39,485 nucleotides of DNA from an uncultured Methylophaga sp. (GTDB lineage: Bacteria > Pseudomonadota > Gammaproteobacteria > GCF-002020875): assembly GCA_937877715.1 (NCBI GenBank), contig CALEHW010000017.1, forward strand, positions 1-39,485, given 5' to 3'. This document shows positions 15,927 to 23,701 of this stretch, piece by piece. The position numbers and the translations under genes are program-made. Under the pieces are notes generated by a model. That model was given only the letters and a program-made list of their open reading frames with translations, was not told the DNA's origin and did no database searches. How positions within the stretch are numbered: position 1 is the first letter of the stretch; every line of letters begins with the position of its first letter.

Positions 15927-16426
15927 TCGTGGTATCTGTTTACCTCAGCCATAAACTCCTCAAATGCCGCGTTTGAGGCCAGCTGCTCGACTCCGGTAAT
16001 CGGAATGGCTGGATAGCATCTCCTCAGGGTTGCGGCAAAGAACCCATCTCTCTCCCTAAGCCTCTCTCCATTAGCTGAGAAGAGGGGGGCGTCACCGTTG
16101 CCACAGCTTGGAGAGCGGTTCTGCAGGATGGCACCGGAGAGGGTTGGGTGAAGGGCGCAGAACTGGTCAGCAAATCTGTTCAGTTGGGGAGTTACATCAA
16201 GCAACCTCTCCTTTTTTCCCAAGACAGAGATAATCCCGTTTTGATTCTGCACCAGCTCTACCGGGGGGCGGGGTACTGAGAGGCCAGCCTCAACTTCAGG
16301 ACAGACAGGAACTATTGAGAGATATGTGGAGATTGCATTGATCAGATCCGGAACAGCTTTATCGCTGCCATCGTAACGTACCTTCTCTCCAAGCAGGCAG
16401 CGACTGATAGCAACAACTGGCCGCAC
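15920..16426 (-). CDS. DUF523 family protein
   Basis: The product is 168 aa. Conserved DUF523 elements are present: SRCLLGEKVRYDG (Cys10), VCPEVEAGLSVPRPPVEL and QNRSPSCG. The conserved cysteines suggest metal or Fe-S binding, and the family has been linked to 2-thiouracil breakdown in a few proteins, but the role here is unknown. The start is GTG at 16426, sharing one base with the hemH stop (TAGTG), so it is translationally coupled to hemH. Confidence 0.88.
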   Translation of the reverse strand: MRPVVAISRCLLGEKVRYDGSDKAVPDLINAISTYLSIVPVCPEVEAGLSVPRPPVELVQNQNGIISVLGKKERLLDVTPQLNRFADQFCALHPTLSGAILQNRSPSCGNGDAPLFSANGERLRERDGFFAATLRRCYPAIPITGVEQLASNAAFEEFMAEVNRYHDQ

Positions 16427-17403
16427 TATTCTCCCCAGTGATCCAGAATGATCCCTGATAGTGTCTCAATATGGTCTTTACGGCTGTTGAGTGCGGGGAT
16501 ATATCTGTACTCTCTGCCACCGGACTCCAGGAACAGATCACGGTTCTGTATGGCAATCTCCTCTAGGGTCTCTACACAGTCTGCGGAGAAGCCGGGGCAT
16601 ACAATATCGACATCTCTCACCCCCTCGGCAGGAAGCATTCGAAGTGTCTCTTCAGCGTATGGCTTGAGCCACTCATCCTTACCAAAACGGGACTGGAATA
16701 TGGTCTGTAGTTCTCCGTCCTGTAGCCCAAGTCGCTCTGCTAGGGCAACAGCAGTTGCGTTGCACTGCCCTTGATATGGATCCCCTGCATCGTGATAGCG
16801 CTGTGGTAGTCCATGAAAGGAGAGGAGCAGGCGATGATCGGCAGGTCCATGCCCACTCCACTGCTCCTCGATAGAGTTGGCCAGGGCATCAATATAACCG
16901 GGATGTGAGTGGTACTGGTTGATGAAGATTAGCTCCGGTACCCGGCGCCACTGCTGCAGAACCCGGGAGACTGCATCAAAGGTGGAGCCTGTTGTTGCTG
17001 CAGAGTATTGGGGGAATAGAGGGAGCACAATAATGCGTTCAACTCCCTGCTGTTGTAGTTTATCCAGTGCAGAGGAGATGGACGGGTTGCCGTAGCGCAT
17101 TCCCAAGACAACAGGAACTGGACCTCCCAGCTTATCCTCAAGCAGCTGTTGGATTGCCTTCCGCTGCTGTTGAGAGATAATCAGCAGTGGGCCTCCGTCC
17201 TCGGTCCAGACCTTGCGGTATGATTCTGCTACCCGTTTTGGGCGCATCCGAAGGATAATTCCATGGAGAATCAGCCACCATTTCAGGCGCGGCATATCGA
17301 CTACTCGTCGATCCCACAAAAATTCTGCAAGATAGCGCCTCAGTGCACCGGTGGTTGCATCATCCGGAGTGCCAAGGTTGGTGATCAATACGCCAGTAGT
17401 CAT
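16426..17403 (-). CDS. hemH: Ferrochelatase
   Basis: The product is 325 aa, normal for the family. It inserts Fe2+ into protoporphyrin IX in the last step of protohaem synthesis. Signature segments are VLITNLGTPD (5-14), LRYGNPSIS-like MRYGNPSISSAL, LPLFPQYSAATTGS, LLLSFHGLPQRYHDAGDPYQGQC (with the metal-site His) and VDIVCPGFSADCVETLEEI (with the conserved Glu). It is divergent from nadE across 89 bases and followed by the coupled DUF523 gene. Confidence 0.98.
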   Translation of the reverse strand: MTTGVLITNLGTPDDATTGALRRYLAEFLWDRRVVDMPRLKWWLILHGIILRMRPKRVAESYRKVWTEDGGPLLIISQQQRKAIQQLLEDKLGGPVPVVLGMRYGNPSISSALDKLQQQGVERIIVLPLFPQYSAATTGSTFDAVSRVLQQWRRVPELIFINQYHSHPGYIDALANSIEEQWSGHGPADHRLLLSFHGLPQRYHDAGDPYQGQCNATAVALAERLGLQDGELQTIFQSRFGKDEWLKPYAEETLRMLPAEGVRDVDIVCPGFSADCVETLEEIAIQNRDLFLESGGREYRYIPALNSRKDHIETLSGIILDHWGE

Positions 17404-17492
17404 TGTCTTTGTCGGTTATTTCATGTGCCGTGAGTAGAGTATTGTTACAATTTTGCCACTGAACCGCTACCTGGGAATTTGTTGGAGAATTA

Positions 17493-19208
17493 ATGAGTGT
17501 CCTGACCGATCTGCTGCGCCCCGATCCAGAGGGGGCGGTACGCCCGCGACCAGAGGTTGATGGTGGCCCCAGTCTGGTCATTGCCTTGGCTCAGACCAAT
17601 CCCCATGTTGGGGCACTGCAAGAGAATATCGATCAGATGGTTGAGTTCTCAAACCACGCAAAGAGAGAGGGCGCAGATCTTGTGCTCTTTCCAGAGCTCT
17701 CTCTGACCGGTTATCCGCCGGAGGATCTGCTGCTGCGCCCAGGTTTTCTGTGCCAGGTTGAGGAGGGGCTTGAGAAGTTGCTGGAGGCGGCAGATGACAT
17801 CAGTCTGGTGGTGGGTCACCCTCTGCAGGGGGCAAATGGAGAGGTCTGTAATGCTGCCTCCCTGTTGAGAGGCGGGCAGCTGGAGTTGAGTTACTGTAAA
17901 CAGGAGTTGCCAAACTACGGGGTATTTGATGAGAAACGTTATTTTTCTGCGGGCAGCTCCCCGGCTCTGTTTGAGCTTAAGGGAGAGTTACTGGCTATAA
18001 CAATCTGCGAGGATCTCTGGCATCCAACCGTGATGCAGCAGGCTGTAGATGCGGGCGCCACCATGGTTCTCAATCTCAATGCATCCCCGTATCATGCCGG
18101 GAAGAGGGGGCAGCGTGAGGAGATTATCCGCAAGCGGACCGAGGAGAGCGGGGTTCCTGTTGTCTATGTCAACCAGGTGGGCGGCCAGGATGAGTTGATA
18201 TTTGATGGGGGCTCCTTTGTGATGAGTGGCCGGGGCGAGCGGTTGGTGTGTGGCGAATACTTTACCGAGGGGCTCTATCTCTATGATAGTGCAGAGGCGT
18301 ATCGCTGCAGCAATGCACATGTAGCCACAGATCATACGGCAGAGTCAGAGGAGGCGGAGATCTATGATGCACTGGTGTTGGCGGTGAGGGACTACGTTGG
18401 GAAAAATGGCTTTCCCGGGGTAATCATGGGGCTCTCCGGGGGGATTGACTCTGCACTGACCCTTGCTGTTGCAGTGGATGCATTGGGTGCGGATCACGTT
18501 GAGGGGGTTGCGATGCCGTCCCTCTACAGCGCAGACATGAGTGTGGAGGATGCACAAAAGGAGGCGGAAAGGCTTGGTATCGAATTTCGGGTTATCCCGA
18601 TCAAACAGACATTTGATGCCTTTACCGAGACCCTGAGTGGCGAGTTTGAGGGCTATGGGGTTGATGCCACGGAGGAGAATATTCAGGCTCGCTGTCGCGG
18701 GGTGATCCTGATGGCAATTGCCAACAAGAAGAACAGGATGTTGCTGACTACCGGTAACAAGAGCGAGATGGCGGTGGGATATGCCACCCTCTACGGTGAT
18801 ATGGCTGGTGGTTTTGCTCCCCTCAAGGATATCTCCAAGATGATGGTGTACAGACTGGCAGATTGGAGAAACCGCAAGGCCCGGGAGCAGGGGGAGGAGG
18901 AGATTATTCCGCAACGGGTGATCGAGCGCCCACCATCTGCAGAGCTGGCACCCGAGCAGAAGGATTCCGATTCACTACCACCGTACGAAATTCTGGATCC
19001 GATCCTGGAGCGTTATGTGGAACAGGAGCAGTGTGCCGAAGAGATTATCGCCGCCGGTTTCGATTATGTGGTGGTAAAGCGGATCATCGGTATGGTCAAT
19101 GGCAATGAGTACAAGAGGCGTCAGGCACCGCCAGGGGTAAAGATTACCGCTCGGGCATTTGGCAGGGACAGGCGCTACCCCATCACCTCAGGTTTTCGTT
19201 CACAGTAG
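17493..19208 (+). CDS. nadE: Glutamine-dependent NAD+ synthetase
   Basis: The product is 571 aa. The N-terminal nitrilase-type glutaminase domain carries the full triad E68 (FPELSLTGYPPEDL), K136 (YCKQELPNYGVFDEKRYF) and C172 (ITICEDLWHP). The C-terminal synthetase domain has the PP-loop SGGIDS at 315-320 and TTGNKSEMAVGYATLYGDMAGG. It amidates deamido-NAD+ using glutamine. It is about 25 residues longer at the N-terminus than many relatives, but GGAG precedes this ATG and no internal start sits before the glutaminase domain. Confidence 0.97.
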   Translation: MSVLTDLLRPDPEGAVRPRPEVDGGPSLVIALAQTNPHVGALQENIDQMVEFSNHAKREGADLVLFPELSLTGYPPEDLLLRPGFLCQVEEGLEKLLEAADDISLVVGHPLQGANGEVCNAASLLRGGQLELSYCKQELPNYGVFDEKRYFSAGSSPALFELKGELLAITICEDLWHPTVMQQAVDAGATMVLNLNASPYHAGKRGQREEIIRKRTEESGVPVVYVNQVGGQDELIFDGGSFVMSGRGERLVCGEYFTEGLYLYDSAEAYRCSNAHVATDHTAESEEAEIYDALVLAVRDYVGKNGFPGVIMGLSGGIDSALTLAVAVDALGADHVEGVAMPSLYSADMSVEDAQKEAERLGIEFRVIPIKQTFDAFTETLSGEFEGYGVDATEENIQARCRGVILMAIANKKNRMLLTTGNKSEMAVGYATLYGDMAGGFAPLKDISKMMVYRLADWRNRKAREQGEEEIIPQRVIERPPSAELAPEQKDSDSLPPYEILDPILERYVEQEQCAEEIIAAGFDYVVVKRIIGMVNGNEYKRRQAPPGVKITARAFGRDRRYPITSGFRSQ

Positions 19209-19212
19209 GCCG

Positions 19213-19249
19213 GGTCAGCCGACTTGTGGGCTATTCGGTTACGCTGACC
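19213..19249. terminator. Inverted repeat between convergent nadE and bamD
   Basis: GGTCAGC (19213-19219) pairs with GCTGACC (19243-19249), with an inner CCGA/TCGG pair. It starts 4 bases after the nadE stop and covers the last bamD codons. No T tract is present, so intrinsic termination is uncertain. Confidence 0.45.
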
Positions 19250-19995
19250 TGTTGGGAGTAGTTGTGGTTGTAGACCCGCTGGGTATCCGCAGCCAGCTCC
19301 TCCATACCCATCCTGCTGTAGATATCGACCAGTAGCAGAAGTGCCTCTTTGACCGCCGGGGTTTTCTGGAAATTCTCGATCACATAGTTGGCACGCTTGG
19401 AGGCGGCGACATAGGCATCACGTTCCATGTAGAAGAGGGCAACGTGGAGCTCATGTTTTGCCAGCATATTACGGGTAAAGACCATTCTCTTTCTGGCATC
19501 ATCACTATATCTGCTCTGTGGAAAACGCTCGACCAGTTTGGAGAAATAATGGAACGCCTCACGCATCGCCTTGGGGTCACGCATCGAGGAGTCTGTTGGA
19601 GCAACTTTTGATAGCAGGGTCTGCCCCTGATTATAGTGGACCAGACCACGCATGTAGTAGACATAATCTACGCTGGGATGGCGCGGGTGCTGTTTGATGA
19701 AGCGATCAGCCGCGGCAATTGCAGACTCTGGCTCCCCCCATCTGTAGTAGGTGTAGATGGTTTCGATCTGCGCCTGCATCGCGTGCTTATCGTAGGGGAA
19801 GCGGGCCTGCAGTTTTTCGAAGTTTTCAATCGCCTTCTCGTAATTACCACTGACCATCGCCTCGTGGGCTTTAAAATAGAAGCGGTTGGCGGACCAGTCC
19901 TTGGTCATGTCGATCTGTTCTGGCAACAGAGAGCAACCAGAGAGGATGGAAACCAGCAGTAGGATAGTGGAGAATGGGGCGTAGTTACGAATCAT
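19231..19995 (-). CDS. bamD: Outer membrane assembly lipoprotein BamD
   Basis: The product is 254 aa from ATG 19995. A longer frame is open to 20058, but only this start gives a proper lipoprotein signal ending LSGC (Cys21). TPR repeats follow: ANRFYFKAHEAMVSGNYEKAIENFEKLQARFPYDKH, TYYRWGEPESAIAAADRFIKQHPRHP, and the YVYYMRGLVHY and LVERFPQSRYSDDARKRM segments, all as in E. coli BamD (YfiO, 245 aa). It is a core subunit of the BAM complex that folds outer-membrane beta-barrels. The position divergent to rluD-pgeF is the classic gammaproteobacterial arrangement. Confidence 0.97.
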   Translation of the reverse strand: MIRNYAPFSTILLLVSILSGCSLLPEQIDMTKDWSANRFYFKAHEAMVSGNYEKAIENFEKLQARFPYDKHAMQAQIETIYTYYRWGEPESAIAAADRFIKQHPRHPSVDYVYYMRGLVHYNQGQTLLSKVAPTDSSMRDPKAMREAFHYFSKLVERFPQSRYSDDARKRMVFTRNMLAKHELHVALFYMERDAYVAASKRANYVIENFQKTPAVKEALLLLVDIYSRMGMEELAADTQRVYNHNYSQQVSVTE

Positions 19996-20043
19996 GAGTG
20001 ACCATTGCAATGTATAGAGATAGGGAAGGGTAGCGAAAAGAGT

Positions 20044-21021
20044 ATGGATCCGCAACAAAACTCAAATAGTTCAGAGAGGTATCAGGCCACCATTCCGGAG
20101 ACGCTCTCCGGAAAACGGTTTGATGTTGCCCTAGCGAAGCTGTTTCCGGAATTTTCACGGAGTCGACTACAGTCGTGGATCCGTTCCGGCGGTGCGTTGA
20201 TTGCGGGGGAGAGACGTCGCCCGAGAGACTCCGTTAAAGAGGGTGAGGAGGTGGTATTGGAGGTGGAGCGTGAGGAGGAGGTTCAGTGGGAGGCTGAAGA
20301 TATTCCACTCAATATCCTCCATGAGGACGACTCCCTGCTCTTTATCGATAAGCCTGCTGGAATGGTGGTACACCCCGCTGTCGGGAATTGGAAGGGGACG
20401 CTGGTCAATGCGCTGCTGCACCATGATTCGACCCTGGCAGAGGTGCCACGTGCGGGGATTGTTCACCGTCTGGACAAGGATACTAGCGGGGTGCTGGCGG
20501 TAGCCAAAACCCTGGAGGCTCATACCCATCTGGTGAGGCAACTACAGGAGCGGGCAATGCAGCGCGAGTACCAAGCCATCTGTAAAGGGGTGATGACAGC
20601 TGGCGGCACGGTAGATGCACCCATCGGCAGACACCGAGTTGATCGCAAGAAGATGGCTGTTACTGAGGGCGGAAAAGTGGCAGTCACCCACTACCGGGTA
20701 ATGGAGAAATTCCGCTCCCATACCCATATTCGACTAACCCTGGAGACTGGAAGAACTCATCAGATCCGTGTCCATACGGAACATATCCGTTTTGCCCTGC
20801 TGGGGGATCCGGTTTATGGACATCGTCTGCAGATCCCTGCTGCCAGTTCTGAGAGGATGGCCACGACCCTGCGGGGCTTCAGGAGACAGGCTCTCCATGC
20901 CGCCAGATTGGGGCTGGAGCACCCACTATCTGGTGAATATATAGAGCTTGAATCCACTCTGCCAAATGATATGGCAGAGTTGATCGAGGTGCTTAGAGAG
21001 GATAGGGAAGCCCATTCATGA
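20044..21021 (+). CDS. rluD: 23S rRNA pseudouridine synthase RluD
   Basis: The product is 325 aa from ATG 20044. An upstream in-frame start at 20005 would run into the bamD leader and lacks family support. The S4 RNA-binding domain is about residues 18-75, followed by the synthase domain with catalytic Asp144 in HRLDKDTSG (141-149). The segments LLFIDKPAGMVVHPA and LETGRTHQIRVH complete the RsuA/RluA signature. RluD makes pseudouridines in helix 69 of 23S rRNA. The stop overlaps the pgeF start by 4 bases (ATGA). Confidence 0.96.
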   Translation: MDPQQNSNSSERYQATIPETLSGKRFDVALAKLFPEFSRSRLQSWIRSGGALIAGERRRPRDSVKEGEEVVLEVEREEEVQWEAEDIPLNILHEDDSLLFIDKPAGMVVHPAVGNWKGTLVNALLHHDSTLAEVPRAGIVHRLDKDTSGVLAVAKTLEAHTHLVRQLQERAMQREYQAICKGVMTAGGTVDAPIGRHRVDRKKMAVTEGGKVAVTHYRVMEKFRSHTHIRLTLETGRTHQIRVHTEHIRFALLGDPVYGHRLQIPAASSERMATTLRGFRRQALHAARLGLEHPLSGEYIELESTLPNDMAELIEVLREDREAHS

Positions 21022-21758
21022 CCCCAGACAGGCCTGGGTTTGAGGCTGACTGGCCCGCCACAAAAGGGGTCAGAACCTGGATTACAGTGCGTAGTGGCGG
21101 GGTCAGCAGCCCGCCCTACAGCTCCCTTAATTTAGCAACCCATGTGGGAGATCGGCCAGAAGATGTAGCTGCAAACAGGGAGCTGTTGCAGCAGCAGATT
21201 AAGCTGCCGAGTGCTCCAGTATGGTTGCAGCAGGTGCACGAGAAGAGGGTTATAGAGCTGCCCACCACTGCCCCAACTCCGCTGGCAGATGGTTCATGGA
21301 GTAACAAAAAAGGAGTGGTCTGTGCGGTATTGAGTGCGGATTGCCTGCCTATTCTGCTCACCAACCGCTCAGGAACCATGGTGTCTGCGCTTCATGCCGG
21401 ATGGCGTGGGCTCGCTGCCGGGGTGATAGAGCAGGGGGTTGGGTGCTTTACACAGCCGGGGGATGATCTGCTGGCCTGGTTGGGGCCGGCAATTGGGCAG
21501 AGCTCATATGAGGTTGGTGCGGAGGTGCGAGAACAGTTCTGCCGGCAAGCAGAGGAGTCCGAGGAGATGTTTCTGCCCTCTACAGAGGGGCGTTGGTTAG
21601 CCTCGATGGCCGGCCTGGCCCGGCAGCAACTGGAGCGTCTTGGGGTCTCCTCCATTCATGGTGGATGGAGGGATACATTTGCCGATGAAGAGCAATTTTT
21701 CTCCTACCGGAGAGATGGCGAGACAGGACGATTTGCTACACTCATCTGGCTGGAATAG
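21018..21758 (+). CDS. pgeF: PgeF/YfiH (LACC1-like) protein: purine nucleoside phosphorylase / peptidoglycan editing factor
   Basis: The product is 246 aa of the multi-copper-polyphenol-oxidase-like YfiH family. Metal-site motifs are visible: WLQQVHEKRV (His), VCAVLSADCLPILL (Cys) and VSALHAGWRGLAAGV (His). Members act on purine nucleosides, and E. coli PgeF is reported to correct misincorporated serine in peptidoglycan precursors. It overlaps rluD by 4 bases, so it is translationally coupled, as in E. coli. Confidence 0.94.
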   Translation: MTPDRPGFEADWPATKGVRTWITVRSGGVSSPPYSSLNLATHVGDRPEDVAANRELLQQQIKLPSAPVWLQQVHEKRVIELPTTAPTPLADGSWSNKKGVVCAVLSADCLPILLTNRSGTMVSALHAGWRGLAAGVIEQGVGCFTQPGDDLLAWLGPAIGQSSYEVGAEVREQFCRQAEESEEMFLPSTEGRWLASMAGLARQQLERLGVSSIHGGWRDTFADEEQFFSYRRDGETGRFATLIWLE

Positions 21759-21782
21759 CTCGAATATCGAGAGGAAGAGAGT

Positions 21783-22301
21783 ATGAGAAATTGGTACATG
21801 ATGGCGCTGGTCGGCAAGGATCGTCCAGGAATTGTTGCAGAGGTAACCGAGGCACTGTTCGCTGCGGGGGGGGTGCTGGGAGAGGCCTCAATGATGCGCC
21901 TTGGGAGTAATTTCACCATTATGATGATGGTGGAAATTGAGGGCGATGAGAAGCAGCTGTGTGAGGCTCTGCAGCCGGTAACAGAGAGGTTGGAGCTCCA
22001 CCTCCATCTGGATAGTATCGACCCAGGACTCCATCAGCACCAGATCCCTGATCTCAGGGTGCTGGTATATGGTGCAGACCGTCCCGGAATTGTGGCTCAG
22101 GTAACTGGGGCATTGGCTGAATCCGGTTTTGATATCACTGATCTTGACTCCCAGGTGGGTGGTGATAGTGAGAAGCCAATTTATGTATTGATGATTGAGG
22201 GGGTGGCGAGTGCAGGGGTTGAGGTAACACACCAGGCACTGGAGCCACTTTCGGAATCGGTTGATTTCCGGGTGGAGGAGATCGAGACCCTTATTGGTTA
22301 G
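21783..22301 (+). CDS. gcvR: GcvR-like double ACT-domain protein
   Basis: The product is 172 aa with two ACT domains: residues about 4-80 (VGKDRPGIVAEVTEALFAAGG) and about 90-165 (YGADRPGIVAQVTGALAESGFDITDLDSQV). This matches GcvR, the glycine cleavage system repressor-type regulator, which works by protein contact (with GcvA in enteric bacteria) rather than by binding DNA. There is a GAGGAAGAG ribosome site. It is the third gene of the rluD-pgeF-gcvR-def run. Whether a GcvA partner exists is not visible here. Confidence 0.85.
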   Translation: MRNWYMMALVGKDRPGIVAEVTEALFAAGGVLGEASMMRLGSNFTIMMMVEIEGDEKQLCEALQPVTERLELHLHLDSIDPGLHQHQIPDLRVLVYGADRPGIVAQVTGALAESGFDITDLDSQVGGDSEKPIYVLMIEGVASAGVEVTHQALEPLSESVDFRVEEIETLIG

Positions 22302-22322
22302 GCAGAGATTAGAGACCGAACC

Positions 22323-22823
22323 GTGGAGATCCTGACCTATCCAGATGCACACTTGAAGCAGCAGTGTGCTCCTGTTGAGACTTTTGATAATGAGCTGCGC
22401 CAGTTTGTAACTGAACTGGAGGCTTTTATGCGTACCCAGCCAGGTGGTATTGGTATTGCTGCTCCCCAGGTGGGCAGGGCAGAGCGTGTCTGCATCATTG
22501 ATCTGACCGGGATGACCAGAGGGAAAAAGAAGAGGCCGGTTCCCAACCAGGGGCGCCTGATTTTACTCAACCCAGAGATTACCGAATGGGATGGTTATGA
22601 GCTAGGGCGTGAGGGCTGTATGTCAGTGCCGGACTACACCGGTAATGTGATTCGTGCCACTAGGATCAATTTTACCGCAGATGATGCATTTGGCAAACAG
22701 CATGAATACACAAGTGAGGGATTCGAGGCGAGGGCGATCCAGCATGAGGTGGATCATCTCGATGGACTGCTGTTTCTTGATCGACTGGTGAGCCGCCGAA
22801 CTGACCTGTTTCAGCGTAAGTAG
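22323..22823 (+). CDS. def: Peptide deformylase
   Basis: The product is 166 aa with a GTG start. It removes the formyl group from the N-terminal Met of nascent proteins. The three motifs are GIGIAAPQVG (43-51 region), EGCMSVP (metal ligand C99) and QHEVDHLDG (ligands H141 and H145, catalytic E142). The second motif has Met where EGCLS is most common. An insertion, TRGKKKRPVPNQGR, sits between the first two motifs. It ends immediately at a long palindrome shared with the convergent nadC gene. Confidence 0.96.
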   Translation: MEILTYPDAHLKQQCAPVETFDNELRQFVTELEAFMRTQPGGIGIAAPQVGRAERVCIIDLTGMTRGKKKRPVPNQGRLILLNPEITEWDGYELGREGCMSVPDYTGNVIRATRINFTADDAFGKQHEYTSEGFEARAIQHEVDHLDGLLFLDRLVSRRTDLFQRK

Positions 22824-22873
22824 TGGGGTCAGGCTTGCGCATTTGACTAATTGTTGTGCAAGTCTGACCCCAC
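22823..22873. repeat. REP-like 19-bp imperfect palindrome between def and nadC
   Basis: The left arm (22823-22841) and right arm (22855-22873) match at 17 of 19 positions, and the two differences are G-T wobbles; the loop is 13 bases. The core GGGGTCAG(A/G)CTTG resembles palindromes that I associate with REP/RAYT-type elements in other proteobacteria; that link is from memory. It starts at the last base of the def stop codon and encodes the last eight residues and the stop of nadC. It can act as a terminator or mRNA stabiliser for both genes. Confidence 0.75.
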
Positions 22874-23701
22874 CGATAGCCTCATGGAGAGATCGATCGC
22901 CTGAATATGTTTGGTTAGTGCCCCGACAGAGATGTAGTCAACCCCGGTTTCTGCAATCTCTCTGATCTGCTCCAGGGAAACATTTCCTGAGACCTCAAGC
23001 AGGGCACGATGTTGGTTGATGGAGACAGCCTGGCGCATCTCCTCTTGCGAGAAGTTGTCGAGCATGATGATGTCGCTTCCAGCATTTAGCGCCTGCTCCA
23101 GCTCATCGATTGACTCTACCTCAACCTCCACCTTCTGCTCCGGGGCAATACTGCGTGCGCTCTCTACAGCCTCTACAATCGAGCCGGCAGCGGCAATATG
23201 GTTCTCCTTGATCAGGAAGGCATCGTAGAGTCCCATTCTGTGGTTGGTACCGCCACCGCAGTGGACTGCATACTTCTGTGCCTCTCTCAGTCCCGGGAGG
23301 GTTTTTCTGGTATCCAGAATCTTTGCACCACTCTCCCCAAGCTGTTGTACATACTGCCGGGTTACTGTTGCAGTGGCAGAGAGAGTCTGCAGAAAATTCA
23401 TCGCAGTTCGTTCCACACTCAACAGGGCCCGGGCAGAGCCATGAATCGTGACCAGGGTACTGCCGGCAGATACATCAGCACCATCCTCCATCTCCCATCT
23501 TAGTGAGATCTGCGGATCCAGCTGACGAAAACTCTCATCTACCCAATCCATGCCACAGAGCACCATCTCCTGTCGTGTCCGGATGGTTGCAGTTGCCATG
23601 GTCTCCTCTGGAATCAACTGCGCAGTGATATCACCGGAGCGGATATCCTCCTCCAGGGCCGCGGATACGGATTGTTGGATGGTTAGATTATGCGGGTTCA
23701 T
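22847..23701 (-). CDS. nadC: Nicotinate-nucleotide pyrophosphorylase (quinolinate phosphoribosyltransferase)
   Basis: The product is 284 aa. It converts quinolinate and PRPP to nicotinate mononucleotide in de novo NAD synthesis. Conserved segments are LEEDIRSGDITAQLIP, RTAMNFLQTLSATAT, DTRKTLPGLREAQKYAVHCGGGTNHR, LIKENHI and YISVGALTKHIQAIDLSMRL. Relatives typically end just after LSMR; here VGSDLHNN and the stop are encoded by the palindromic repeat at 22823-22873. The start overlaps the end of the GspE-like gene by 14 bases. Confidence 0.97.
   Translation of the reverse strand: MNPHNLTIQQSVSAALEEDIRSGDITAQLIPEETMATATIRTRQEMVLCGMDWVDESFRQLDPQISLRWEMEDGADVSAGSTLVTIHGSARALLSVERTAMNFLQTLSATATVTRQYVQQLGESGAKILDTRKTLPGLREAQKYAVHCGGGTNHRMGLYDAFLIKENHIAAAGSIVEAVESARSIAPEQKVEVEVESIDELEQALNAGSDIIMLDNFSQEEMRQAVSINQHRALLEVSGNVSLEQIREIAETGVDYISVGALTKHIQAIDLSMRLSVGSDLHNN

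Noticed and set aside
18345-18914. 189-codon minus-strand ORF inside nadE
   Set aside because: Antisense to the synthetase domain of nadE, whose catalytic motifs are all intact.
20005-20043. Upstream start for rluD (and the longer bamD frame to 20058)
   Set aside because: The extra residues are unlike either family. ATG 20044 and ATG 19995 give standard N-termini, including the BamD lipobox.
21062-21080. GGGGTCAG motif inside pgeF as another REP copy
   Set aside because: Only a short match without a second arm; it lies within conserved coding sequence.
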